In this document: positions 24,606 through 33,186 of the stretch, piece after piece
How positions within the stretch are numbered: position 1 is the first letter of the stretch
Layout: each line of letters opens with the position of its first letter
Assembly (NCBI GenBank): GCA_035048485.1
Contig: CM068583.1
Span: forward strand, 48,303,790 to 48,367,789
Origin: Pteria penguin
Lineage: Eukaryota; Mollusca; Bivalvia; Pterioida; Pteriidae
Direction of reading: 5' to 3'
DNA length: 64,000 nucleotides
Translations under genes and position numbers: made by a program
The notes under the pieces: model-generated
Database searches by the model: none
What the model saw: only the letters and a program-made list of their open reading frames with translations
What the model was told of the DNA's origin: nothing

Positions 24606-25903
24606 CTCCAGTTTCTTATATGTACTTTTTGAGCCTGAAGAATTTCATGATTTCTTGCAGACCTGTCCAAGTTGAAGCTACGTAAAGCACTCAGGTAAGC
24701 CTTACGCTTTTGTACAAGTTCTTCTGTAAACCATGGCCTATTGACCTGATTAATGCATGAATGACCACGGCGCTTCACATTTGTTCCTGTCACAGGCTCG
24801 GTTGACCGATTATGTTTAGGGGGCGAATTAGTTGTCTCGAAGAAAGGGGAAATAATATCCGTCAATGCTGTTGAAAACCCGTCGATTAATGATCCCAAGG
24901 TGCTGTGTGTTTCACAATTCGATATATTGTTAATACATTGGTTAAGCGAGTCGATGTTGATGATGATAGCCTCTCGGGCTTGTGGAACTGCTTCGGGGTT
25001 CCATCGGAACTTTCGGATGTTGTTATAATCTCCTATGTATTCATTATCGGAAACTGATGGTAACAATTGCTTGCATTTTAAATCAAAAAGAAGAGGTGCG
25101 TGATCGGAATAAGTATTGAATTCGTCCACTTCGAATTCAGCAACGAGAGGAAAAATATCTGGACATGTTATTATATAATCTACTACACTTCGACCACGGC
25201 TACCAGCGAATGTATATTCTCCGGACTTCCTTTTAGGATGTCGGCCATTCAATATGCGAATACCACTGCTTTGACACAAACGAAGTAATTTATAACCATA
25301 ATCATTTAACATTTTGTCGGGATTTATACGATTTATTAAGTCATCATCCGATGAGTACGTAAATAAGCTTGCTAGATATCGAGTTAGGTCTCCATGTAGA
25401 TTATCATTGATGATGAAATCGGGACGATCACTGGTTCGGGCATTCAAATCGCCAGTGAGCATAACTTTTCCAATTGAAGAATAAAGCTGTATTTGATTTT
25501 CCAGGTCAAACAATAAGTCGCATTCATACTGCCGAAAATAAGATGAGTTACTTGGGGGTATATACACTCCTGCAATATACAGATCAAGGGAATTTTGTGT
25601 AATTGAACGATCAATTTTGATCCAGATGATCGTGTCGGCGTGGTTGAGCACAATTGAGACAAACTTACTCATACAGGAGCGGATAAGAATAACGATGCCA
25701 CCACCTTGAAAAGAAGAAGATTTTGATCGCGGAAACATATGCACACAGAAATTCGGAATATCATAAGAGAAATTCTTATCAATCCAGCATTCGGGTAAAA
25801 TTATAACATCGTTGTCAAAAATATATTTTTTGAAATTTTCATCTTTTATTTTCGATTTCAGGCCACCATTGATGTTCCACGAGATGAATTTGAGATGACC
25901 CAT
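24596..25903 (-). pseudogene. LINE ORF2 endonuclease domain
   Basis: The ATG at 25903 lies 36 bases after the ORF1 stop, a typical ORF1-ORF2 spacing. The 435-residue frame has the endonuclease/exonuclease/phosphatase blocks in order: FISWNINGG near residue 6, LPECW (catalytic Glu) near 36, GGGIVILIRS, LTGDLNARTSD (Asp and Asn), SVVDYIITCPD and TYSDHAPLLF (Asp-His pair). This domain nicks target DNA for primed reverse transcription. The frame ends early at 24596: a one-base change in a short homopolymer (24626-24630) separates it from the downstream frame starting LRLKRRFQRTEG. Confidence 0.9.
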
Positions 25904-25939
25904 AGATGTTTCAAGAGCAATGTCATTCTCCTGTCTGTC

Positions 25940-26746
25940 CTATGCCTGTGGAGTGGCACTGTCGAAGGAAGGGACGTAACGACGACCATTGATGTAAAGC
26001 GTATCTTTGACAAGAGCTACTCGCTTACCTTTGGATTTGGCCTCGTTGATCACTGGAGCGAGAGCTTTTCGGCGATCAGCAATGACTTTCGGGAACTGCT
26101 CCTGAATCCCAAACCGAGTGTTTCTGAGCTGAGAACTGCTCAAACAAATCTCTTCGCGGATTTTGAAATCGTTAAATTTCACAACAATGGGGCGGATCTT
26201 ATTGGGTACAGGTTGACCAAGTCTATGAGCACGATCGATAAACTGCACTACGGACGGCTTTCCAAGTTTATCGCCACAAAATTCGTCAATGAGTGCCATG
26301 CAGTCTTCCCGCCCACTCGCCGGTTCCGCCAGCCCAAAAAATAGTAGATTATCCCGCATACTCCTGCACTGCAGGTCCAGCAAATCCTCCTGTAACTTGC
26401 TATTAGCCCTGGAGAGCTCTTCCAAGCCAGCAGTCGCATCTTTCAACTCCCGCCTCAAATCCCCAATAGAATTTCCAAAAGCACCATTCGATTTTTCTAC
26501 GTTCGAAACACGCAACGATAGATTATCACATAATGTAGTGAGATTGGTCAATTTAGAGTCCACCTCGTCTATTTTTGAAACCTTGTTATCCAGCTCACTC
26601 AGTTTTACAAAAAGTTGATCTACCCACGGGGGGGCGCATCATAAGCAAAGGATTGTTTTCAGAAGCGAAAGGCTGCATACCTGGAATAGGCGTACTTTGC
26701 ATGAGCACGGGACCAATAGCTGCCGGACTTTGTGACACATTGTTCG
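25940..26746 (-). pseudogene. LINE ORF1 (RNA-binding protein), truncated and frameshifted
   Basis: The N-terminal stretch from 26746 to about 26605 encodes NNVSQSPAAIGPVLMQSTPI and GMQPFASENNPLLMMRPPVG, then a one-base shift in a T5 run (rc of 26608-26612) moves it to the frame that stays open to 25940. That longer part has heptad-like KLTNLTTLCDNLSLRVSNVE (coiled coil), LQEDLLDLQCRSMRDNLLFF and IDRAHRLG, and RPIVVKFNDFKIREEI, the RRM-like core of LINE ORF1p. It would coat LINE RNA in the cytoplasmic particle. The true start lies upstream and was lost to 5' truncation. Confidence 0.85.
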
Positions 26747-26828
26747 AATTTAAAGCATTTAACGCTTCTTTCATAATACAATGGAGATGCATTATCCCTA
26801 TGTCGTTTCCCCCGATGAGTTTTTAAAT
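26747..26828. repeat. 82-bp direct repeat, copy B (LINE target duplication)
   Basis: Perfect match to 22124-22205. It lies at the 5' side of the minus-strand LINE and keeps the SGNH reading context on its outer side. Confidence 0.9.
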
Positions 26829-26967
26829 CAATCAGTCGCATTCCACTATAGCCTTGCCACCATAGCTGAACATTTGGCAACGTCAGACTGGGTCCTCCTG
26901 GTCTTGTAACCGCTGTTGGGTAAGCGGGGTTTCTTATGCTTGACCCTACTACCCAAACACTAGTAAA
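26747..26967 (-). pseudogene. SGNH-hydrolase-like domain, N-terminal half
   Basis: Just downstream of the recombinase, 26967 to 26829 encodes FTSVWVVGSSIRNPAYPT, then RPGGPSLTLPNVQLWWQGYS and GMRLIDLKT. VVGSSI occupies the place of the GDS block of SGNH hydrolases, and RPGG plus WWQG.SGM are typical of the version carried by mollusc retroelements. The next block, LIGGNDIGIM (GxND motif), follows in another frame within the 82-bp repeat, so about 20-25 codons normally between them look deleted. The frame then runs straight into the LINE at 26746. Confidence 0.75.
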
Positions 26968-27000
26968 TTCTGAAATTTGGCATAAAATTGATGAGCATTA

Positions 27001-27124
27001 TATTACTTGAAAATGTTAAAAAAAAAACAAAAAAAAAAAACAAAAAAAACCCAAACAAACAAAAAAAAAAACCCCCAAAAACAAAAAACAAAAAAAAACA
27101 AAACCAAAAAAAAGAAACAAACAA
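27001..27124. repeat. A-rich simple sequence
   Basis: A low-complexity tract of A runs broken by single C residues between the recombinase C-terminus and the SGNH N-terminus. The F-rich minus open frame over it is an artefact. Confidence 0.85.
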
Positions 27125-27470
27125 AAATATAATAAAATTTAGGTAATCGTATGTAAGTACTACATACTAATGACTTCCATCTACCAGTGTTCTGTATCTG
27201 TTCGGATGTGTAACCTATCATGGCTGCTGCGGTATCGGCGAATATTCGAAAGGAATGCGATGTAATTGTACCTTCCTTTATTTGAGAAATTTCGTAGCTT
27301 TATTTAATACTAGAGAGAATTGATATCTGGTTAATGGTTTCATGTCGTAATGACACAGAAAGTGTATTGCCGATTTTGGACGGACCCTTACATAATTACG
27401 AATGTGCTTATGTGGGCATAGTACAAAGCCATTTTCGTGCCATTTTAAAGAAGAAAAAATATTTTTTATC

Positions 27471-27551
27471 TTGTTCGAACGAGAAACTATCTCGTTCAAA
27501 CGAGAAAAAAATCTCGTCCGAACGAAAAAAAAATCTCGTTCGAACGAGAAA
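27471..27551. repeat. Left subterminal palindrome array
   Basis: About four variants of ctcgttcgaacgag separated by A/T-rich spacers of 3-9 bases. Confidence 0.9.
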
Positions 27552-28298
27552 TTATCATATACCATAGTCTGCATTGATAAGTGTTATTAACCGATAAAAA
27601 GAAATGGAATATCGTACATTAATAAATCTTTTGATATTTTCTTACAATTTCTTTAGTAGCGGACGCTTGATCGTTTAAATAATTACATAGGCAAGAGCTA
27701 CATTTGGTCGTGTTTGGCCTGAATTTATTTGAAATCATTATATGTATTATTTCAGTCTATCAAATGGCAGATCTAAAGTATGTTTGTAACATTTGATTTG
27801 GAACCTCATCTCCTCCCTTTTATATTTATGTTTTAAGCCACTAGAATCAAACTAACTTGACATAGTACCCCACCGATTAATATTAATCATTAATGAAATA
27901 ATAATGCATAATTATAAGTGTTTTACTGTATATTAATAAGTACCATTCAGTTTATATTTCAATTCTGAAATGTACAAATCATAATTAATAACTATTATAA
28001 TACTTTTAATTACAAGAGGAGGGAAGCATATCTCCGATGGCTTAATACTCCCCCCCCCCTTTTTTTTTCTTTCGTATTCATCTTCTCCTTTGCAATGTAA
28101 TAAATTATACTTTAGCTTAAGTATTTCCTTTCTATTGATAAGCTGTGTGTTTTAGAATAATCATGCATATGTACATTGTGTTTGTAAGTGTGTAGTATTA
28201 TGCAGATATAAATGTATCACTTTATGTATCAATTGAAATAATTCCTAATCATACTTTTTTTTAAATAACCAAACACCTTAATTCATATATAATAATTT

Positions 28299-28502
28299 CT
28301 CGTTCGAACGAGATTTTTTCTCACAATAGAAATTATCTCGTTCGAACGAGGAAATTATCTCGTTCGAACGAGATTTTTTGTCGTTCGAACGAGATTTTTT
28401 CTCAGTTCGAATGAGATAATTTTTTCGTTTGAACGAGAATTTTTCTCGCTCGAACGAGATTTTTTCTCGTTCAAACGAGAAAGTTTCGCGTTCGAACGAG
28501 AT
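28299..28502. repeat. Right subterminal palindrome array
   Basis: About nine variants of ctcgttcgaacgag (including ctcgttcaaacgag and ctcgctcgaacgag) with attttttc/aaattat spacers. Such arrays in non-autonomous elements can serve as protein-binding sites; that role is inference. Confidence 0.9.
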
Positions 28503-29145
28503 AAAAAAAAAGTTTTCTCCTTTTAAATGGCACGAAAACGGCTTCGTAGCATAGCGACCCGTGTGTTGTTGGGATCTGTAATATTGTGCCGGAACCTTAC
28601 TGATCCGTTTGCGAGTGACGTATGCGTAATATGACAGTGGAATTTGTCAGTTGAACATCCGAATTTAGCAAGATGTGGTGGGAATTTGCTATTGTTGTCA
28701 GCTCTCCGACCCTCATGAACCCATGAAATACAAGAGTGTAAGCACATGAAAAAAGAATCGTGTCGAAATTAGATGTGCATATGAAATCTAAAGCCATTAC
28801 TATTCTATTCAAAGTATCCGGTAAAATGGGGTGTCGTCTATCCAGTAAGTGTGCAGTACGTTTCAAGCAGACAAGCTCTCCAGCCATTTACTTATTAGGA
28901 AATTATAAGTTGGTCTGTTACACCAGTTATTTTGTAGTGGTAACAAATTGCTGATATATGAGTGGTAACTGTATTATATTTAAGGCCGTTAATAGATGCT
29001 TGAGCGATAAATTAGGCCATTTCCGAAAATGTTGGGGGCCATATCATTTTAAAACCGGCTAATCTCCCAAATTTGGCAAAGGCTTCTAAGCCAGTATTTT
29101 AGGTTGACAGCGTATTTTTTGACAGGGACCCTTCTATCAATTTAT

Positions 29146-29805
29146 CTATTTCACTTTTGATATTAATACATGGAAATCCTCCGGTATCCTGGCTGGTTCT
29201 GGATTCCGTTCAGGGGCCAAGCGGCGGAGGTGTTTGAACTGAAAACGACAAAGAGCGTCGACAATGCTGTTTAATTCTCCTGGAATGTGCTGTGCTTTAA
29301 ATATAATATTATAGCGCAATGACAAAAATAGGGAATGTCTGACAAATTTCATTACTCTTCTTGACTTGGAGGACTGTTTGTTTATTATTGCGACCAGAGC
29401 GTTATTGTCAGTTCAAAACCATACTTTCTTATTTCTTAATTTTTTACCCCATATGATCCATGCGAGTACGATAGGGACGAGTTCTAAGAAAATTATATCA
29501 TGCATGATTTCTTCCCCAAACCAGCTCTCTGGCCAGACATATGTTATCAAGTTACCAGAACAGAATGCCCCACATCCCAAGTTTTCTCCTGCGACGCTGT
29601 CCGTAAAAAAGTGCAATATATTACTATCAGACCAATGTGTATCGGGGAAATATGTTTTTTCATTGAAATAATTAAGGAATGTGATCCACATGACCATATC
29701 TTCTCTCATTTCGTATGTTAGTCGTATATGATGGTGACGGAGGGTCGCGCTATGTGTTGCGTCATATAGCCGTCGAAGAAGAGTCCGACCTGGGTCCGGC
29801 GCCAT
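29146..29805 (-). pseudogene. Ngaro-like RNase H domain
   Basis: The frame runs continuously from 29805 to 29146 with one internal TGA near 29412. It contains PGRTLLRRLYDATHS, LTYEMREDMVMW, FFTDSVAGENLGCGAF (first acidic residue of RNase H in TDS), then DIIFLELVPIVLA (the catalytic Glu), a TDNNALVAIINKQ block after the stop (second Asp) and HIPGELNSIVDAL (final Asp). These are the RNase H motifs that follow the RT of DIRS-order elements. The RT palm domain expected upstream is absent; instead there is an inverted repeat at 29785-30022. Confidence 0.85.
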
Positions 29806-30022
29806 AAACTGAGAATATCCTTAAGTCAAAATTTCATATTCTTCTGTTTATCAATGAATTAATAACTGGGATTTGGATTTTATTTAGTTTTATTCTATTG
29901 ATAAATAAAATTAAACCATCCTGCATGAGAATTGATTTGAATATTTGACGATGGAATAAATTAAAATGCAATATTTGACTTAAGTATATTCTCAGTTTAT
30001 GGCGCCGGACCCCGGTCTCACG
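29785..30022. repeat. Inverted repeat at the truncated Ngaro end
   Basis: About 45-base arms at 29785-29832 and 29975-30022 share ggcgccataaactgagaata and its complement with few mismatches, around a 140-base AT-rich spacer. The left arm includes the first recognisable codons of the RNase H segment, so the right arm is an inverted duplication of element sequence. Confidence 0.8.
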
Positions 30023-30040
30023 GCCTTGGCGAAACAATTA

Positions 30041-30687
30041 CTGCAAACGAGTTTTATTCGCGAGGACTTTATTTTCGCGTAAATTCGCGAGCTCATTCAA
30101 AGTACAGCACAGTGCACAAATCAAAGACGCTAAAAATCAAATCAGTATGTTAATGCATGCTAAAAATGTAAATGTTACAGACGTTATCTAAAAGAAGTCA
30201 GTCATAAAAGTCGGTAAAATTACTAAAATATGTAAATCAGATAAGACAGAAACGTATATAAAAGTTGTTCAATCATCTAAAATGCCAGGTTTTCGCCAGC
30301 CTGATCGCACAAGTTCAGGTTCACTCGACAGTTTATCGTGGGATTTTAATAACCGTCGGGCATGTAACAGTTTTACACGCGAGAGACGCAGATCAATGTG
30401 GATATCTTTCGGTGCGGTACCATCTTTTAGCTGAGATGCGCATTCCTCTGCGTACCAATTCTCAATCAATTCAATAATTGTTTTGTTTACTGATCGAGTT
30501 GTACTCACGCACATGTCCAGGGACAGGCAATTCAGTAAAGTTCGTGAGGTCAGGATTACTGTTGCGTGACAAAGTACATGTAAGAATAACCGAAAAAAAA
30601 ATCAGCATGTGAACACTTGAGCGACTCGCAAAAATAAAGTTTCGCGAATAAATATTCACAGTCATTCCCGCGAAAAGTCGTTTACAG
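30041..30687. mobile_element. Tc1/pogo-like TIR element remnant
   Basis: Ends ctgcaaacgag and cgtttacag are inverted and flanked by TA (30039-30040 and 30688-30689), the target duplication of the Tc1/mariner superfamily. Behind each end lies a longer imperfect inverted region rich in ttcgcga and tttatttt.cgcg (30050-30095 versus 30615-30680). The interior encodes a transposase-like C-terminal remnant on the minus strand. The short length and missing catalytic domain make it a deletion derivative. Confidence 0.65.
30269..30514 (-). pseudogene. DDE transposase C-terminal remnant
   Basis: The minus frame contains DIHIDLRLSRVKLLHARRLL followed by ELVRSGWRKPGILDD. The D...L...K.LHA pattern and a final (I/V)..GW.K.GI helix resemble the tail of pogo/Tigger-type DDE transposases found in invertebrates. 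The catalytic acidic residues would lie upstream and are not present. Its location inside TA-flanked inverted repeats supports the assignment. Confidence 0.5.
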
Positions 30688-31240
30688 TAAGTGAGCCGAG
30701 TAACGATTGGAATTTTTTCCGTGTTACTTTTTTCCTTTGCAACATGTTTCTGAGACCAGCTTTTATGTCTTCGCACTTCTGTTTTGGGGTACGGTACTGG
30801 GAGCATGACATGCTCTTGATCAGCAAGTACTGATAACGGTGCGCCGCTACTAGATCTAAAACTTGCTCCAGTAAAATGTTACAGTACTGCTACTAGTGTT
30901 ATCGACAAGATATTGGAAAGTTGAACGTGAGTTCTGTGAGTTCCAATCTGATATGTGCTGGTCCCTTACTAAGGTTTTTACAATAATATTATATTCTGAA
31001 ATTCTGTATACTAAGATGTATCTTGATCCGTTGGCATGGAATCCAACCGGCTTTCCAAAGACGGGAGTCGCAGAATCAGGCGGGTTTGGAGATACAATGG
31101 AAGGTCTAGTCTGGTCGAGAGCTTTCCCTTTTGACTTTGGTTTCTGTTTGGGTTTCGCTGCTCGGTCCGGTTTGGGCCCAATACCTCTCGCATAAGAGCT
31201 TGATGATATGCGTTTAGAATGCAACATACCGATGCTACTA

Positions 31241-31427
31241 ATGGGCTTCGCCGTCCGTTATCATCCGCTAGGCGGCGCTTGTGTACTATGAGTTAGAAAC
31301 GACGTTGAACGCTAGCAACCGTATGACGTCATAAAAACGTTTCATTGTCCTTTACGTCTTTTTTGTTGGAATACGTTTAATTACCTCCCTAAATATTAGA
31401 ACAGCAGTTAATGGCGGCAAACTCCAT
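31241..31427. mobile_element. Short TIR element, copy 1
   Basis: Starts atgggcttcgccg and ends ggcggcaaactccat, inverted relatives flanked by TA. The body contains gcggcgcttgtgtactatga, a central tgacgtcat and cctccctaaatattag. Related copies lie at 31605-31770 (incomplete) and 53897-54082 (reverse orientation). Confidence 0.75.
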
Positions 31428-31604
31428 TAAGTTATCGCTTAGACTCATCTACGCACTGTTCTTATGAGTTCGAATGCAATTCTGAACAGCCTATACAAAA
31501 CTAAGGACTGGAGCGCGATTTAACGCGCACGTTCAAATATTATAATGCTAACTAAGTATTTGATTGGCGCGAGCAGAAAACTTAAGAAGTGTCTTCTTAC
31601 AATA

Positions 31605-31770
31605 ATGGGAGGAACCGTCCGTTAGGCGGCGCTTGTGTACTATCAGTTAGTTAGTAACATCGATTGGAGTAAGAAGCCTTATGACGTCACAATAACGTAC
31701 TATTTTCTTTACGTTATTTTTATGGTAATATGTTTTATTTCCTCCCTAAATATTAGGACCGCTATTTTTA
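31605..31770. mobile_element. Short TIR element, copy 2 (incomplete)
   Basis: Shares ccgtccgttaggcggcgctt, tatgacgtcacaataacg and cctccctaaatattaggacc with the copy at 31241-31427 but lacks the right terminal repeat. Confidence 0.7.
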
Positions 31771-31775
31771 GCTGT

Positions 31776-32070
31776 GATAAAATAACCGATATTATTGCAA
31801 GAGAGGGATACATATTTTAATCTAACTTCTAAATGTAATATTTATAGATACCTCATTGATCCATTTTCACTTCAATATTACCTTAGAAAACAAATCCCCT
31901 TTGTTATGTACATTTTATTCCAAAATTTAGATGAAGTGCTCACAAACTTGCCGTTGAAACTGGAAGATATACGAAAGTTGATGAACAAAACAATACTGTG
32001 TACAGTATGTTTACAAGTTATTGAAGATAAATATCACTTTATACTTTGCATAATGATAATAGGAAACTAG
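31776..32070 (+). pseudogene. LINE ORF2 C-terminal fragment
   Basis: The plus frame contains LTSKCNIYRYLIDPFSLQYY, LRKQIPF and, near the end, ILCTVCLQVIEDKYHFILCI. These align with SQKCIIYCHLIDHVTLQFYL, CKPIPI and FCLMCRSTLEDEFHFLLTC of the LINE at 22463-24151, so this is the zinc-binding tail of a related LINE. The segment between is diverged and the 5' parts are missing. Confidence 0.7.
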
Positions 32071-32690
32071 AAGTTTGTGTCTGTCGACACGATTGCCCCC
32101 AACAGTGGCAAAATTCATACTGCATAATGTAGTATAAATTATATTATATGACTTGACTTTTAATGTGTAGGTATAACACAAATGCTCCCGCAGGCAGCTA
32201 AGCTAGTGAAATATATTTGCCAGAGAACTAATATTTTAAGAAATTTTTAATGTTCAAGGGCAATTACTCTCTCAAAACATACTGAAGCAACACCCCCCCC
32301 CCCCCCATATACGAACTTGACTTGCATTTCCCCCATGATATATTTGTATACCGAATGTCAGTTTAATCCAACAAACCTTCAAAGAGAAAATGATCGGAAT
32401 CTGTCATTTTTAAGAAGTTTTCTAGGTTTAAGGGCAATAACTCTGTAAAAATTACCGGACCACACCCATATTCAAAGAGAACATGAGCGGAAACTCAATG
32501 ATAACGGAACAGGGTATCACTAAATCTATAAAGAAATACTTTTGATATAAACCATCTGTTTTTAATAAGTAATAAAGATTCTAAGTAGTCCTCCAATGTA
32601 TGGAGTGTTTGTGTTCTTTCACTTTTAACATCTGTCTCCAAATTATTACAACTGCTATCTTGCCAAAAATGTTACTGATTTACTTAATTC
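32071..32690. other. Non-coding stretch with two related dispersed segments
   Basis: Segments near 32250 (caagggcaattactctctc) and 32425 (taagggcaataactctgt) are alike and probably part of a common dispersed repeat. A C run lies at 32293-32306. No gene seen. Confidence 0.45.
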
Positions 32691-32720
32691 AGGTAAATAC
32701 ATTTATAATGCTGTGAAAAC

Positions 32721-32901
32721 TGTTGTGTTTATAATTTGTGCATCGCTGAGACACTTGAATAGTTGAACTGGGGTAAGGTAAGGTAGTAATAACTGGAGAC
32801 CGCAGCTACAGAACACGTGTGATTTTATTGACAGGATAACACAAGCATAGAGTAAATACAAAACCAAACCGGTATTATAGATTCCGGATGCATACATGAC
32901 A
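32721..32901 (-). repeat. 3' LTR
   Basis: Begins tgttgtgtttataatttgtg and ends catacatgaca on the plus strand, so it has TG...CA ends. It is identical to 37139-37319 except one base (acacgtgtg here, acacttgtg there). Confidence 0.97.
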
Positions 32902-32914
32902 TTCCTCCCCTCTT
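32902..32914 (-). promoter_or_regulatory. Polypurine tract
   Basis: The minus strand reads aagaggggaggaa immediately before the 3' LTR, the usual site of plus-strand DNA priming. Confidence 0.85.
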
Positions 32915-33186
32915 AATCAAAACACAATATTAAAGAACTTGACTAAAGCACATAATGCAAAATCTACTTGATATACTATATAATGTCATTGCTTTTTGAC
33001 TAGATTCAAAATGTGAGTGTCCCATTGTCAATTCGAGTGTTCATAAAATTCTGAAAAGAAGAAAAGGTAATCAACAATGAACAATTTAAGAACATTTTAC
33101 ATGTTGAAATAACAATACAACAAATGAACTAGGTGACATGATACTCAGGGATTATTATGCCCTGTTGCACTGTATCATGTGAGAAT

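Larger units (their letters stand above)
22206..26746 (-). mobile_element. 5'-truncated non-LTR retrotransposon (LINE)
   Basis: About 4.54 kb bounded precisely by the 82-bp direct repeat. On the minus strand it contains the end of ORF1, an endonuclease, a reverse transcriptase and a 3' UTR with a long aat microsatellite. The 5' boundary falls inside ORF1, so it was truncated on insertion, a normal result of incomplete target-primed reverse transcription. Only a few frame lesions are present. The domain set (RRM-type ORF1p, EEP endonuclease, YADD RT, C-terminal zinc-binding region) fits the L1/CR1/I-like range; I do not assign a clade. Confidence 0.9.
27422..28548. mobile_element. 1.1-kb palindrome-rich TIR element (MITE-like)
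   Basis: The ends tacaaagccattttcgtgcc and ggcacgaaaacggcttcgta are inverted copies (two mismatches in 20). Each side is flanked by the same 6 bases, gcatag (27416-27421 and 28549-28554). Internal to each end is an array of the palindrome ctcgttcgaacgag: about 4 copies at 27471-27551 and about 9 at 28299-28502. The 750-base core has no coding potential. The element sits inside the tracked recombinase frame; removing it with one gcatag would rejoin that frame, which confirms the boundaries. Superfamily unknown. Confidence 0.88.
27125..28890 (-). pseudogene. Ngaro-like tyrosine recombinase, interrupted
   Basis: The N-terminal part (28887 to 28555) starts MAGELVCLKRTAHLLDRRHP and contains HGFMRVGELT with the first catalytic Arg. 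A stop follows ILRIRHSQTDQ. After the inserted element at 27422-28548 the same frame resumes at 27415 with LCPHKHIRNYVRVRP and DMKPLTRYQFSLVL. A frame change near 27299 then leads to HSFRIFADTAAAMIG (HxxR), NTGRWKS (the His/Trp position) and TYIR (candidate nucleophile Tyr). So all recombinase signature positions are visible across three segments, but one stop, one frameshift and the insertion break the gene. Confidence 0.85.
21819..29805 (-). mobile_element. Ngaro-like tyrosine-recombinase retrotransposon, nested and decayed
   Basis: Read on the minus strand the order is RNase H (29805-29146), tyrosine recombinase (28890-27125) and an SGNH-hydrolase-like domain (26967-21819). RT/RNase H followed by a tyrosine recombinase instead of an integrase defines the DIRS order, and an added SGNH hydrolase domain is known from the Ngaro group. 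The RT itself and the left part of the element are missing beyond 29805. Two later insertions split it: a 1.1-kb palindromic element at 27422-28548 and a LINE at 22206-26746. Scattered stops and frameshifts show it is no longer autonomous. Confidence 0.8.

Noticed and set aside
27278..27574. Independent small gene on the minus strand
   Set aside because: It is the second recombinase segment fused by chance to the end of the inserted palindromic element.
30856..31227. 123-codon minus frame with a K/P-rich segment
   Set aside because: No recognisable domain, starts right beside a MITE, and overlaps an equally open plus frame; not enough support for a gene.
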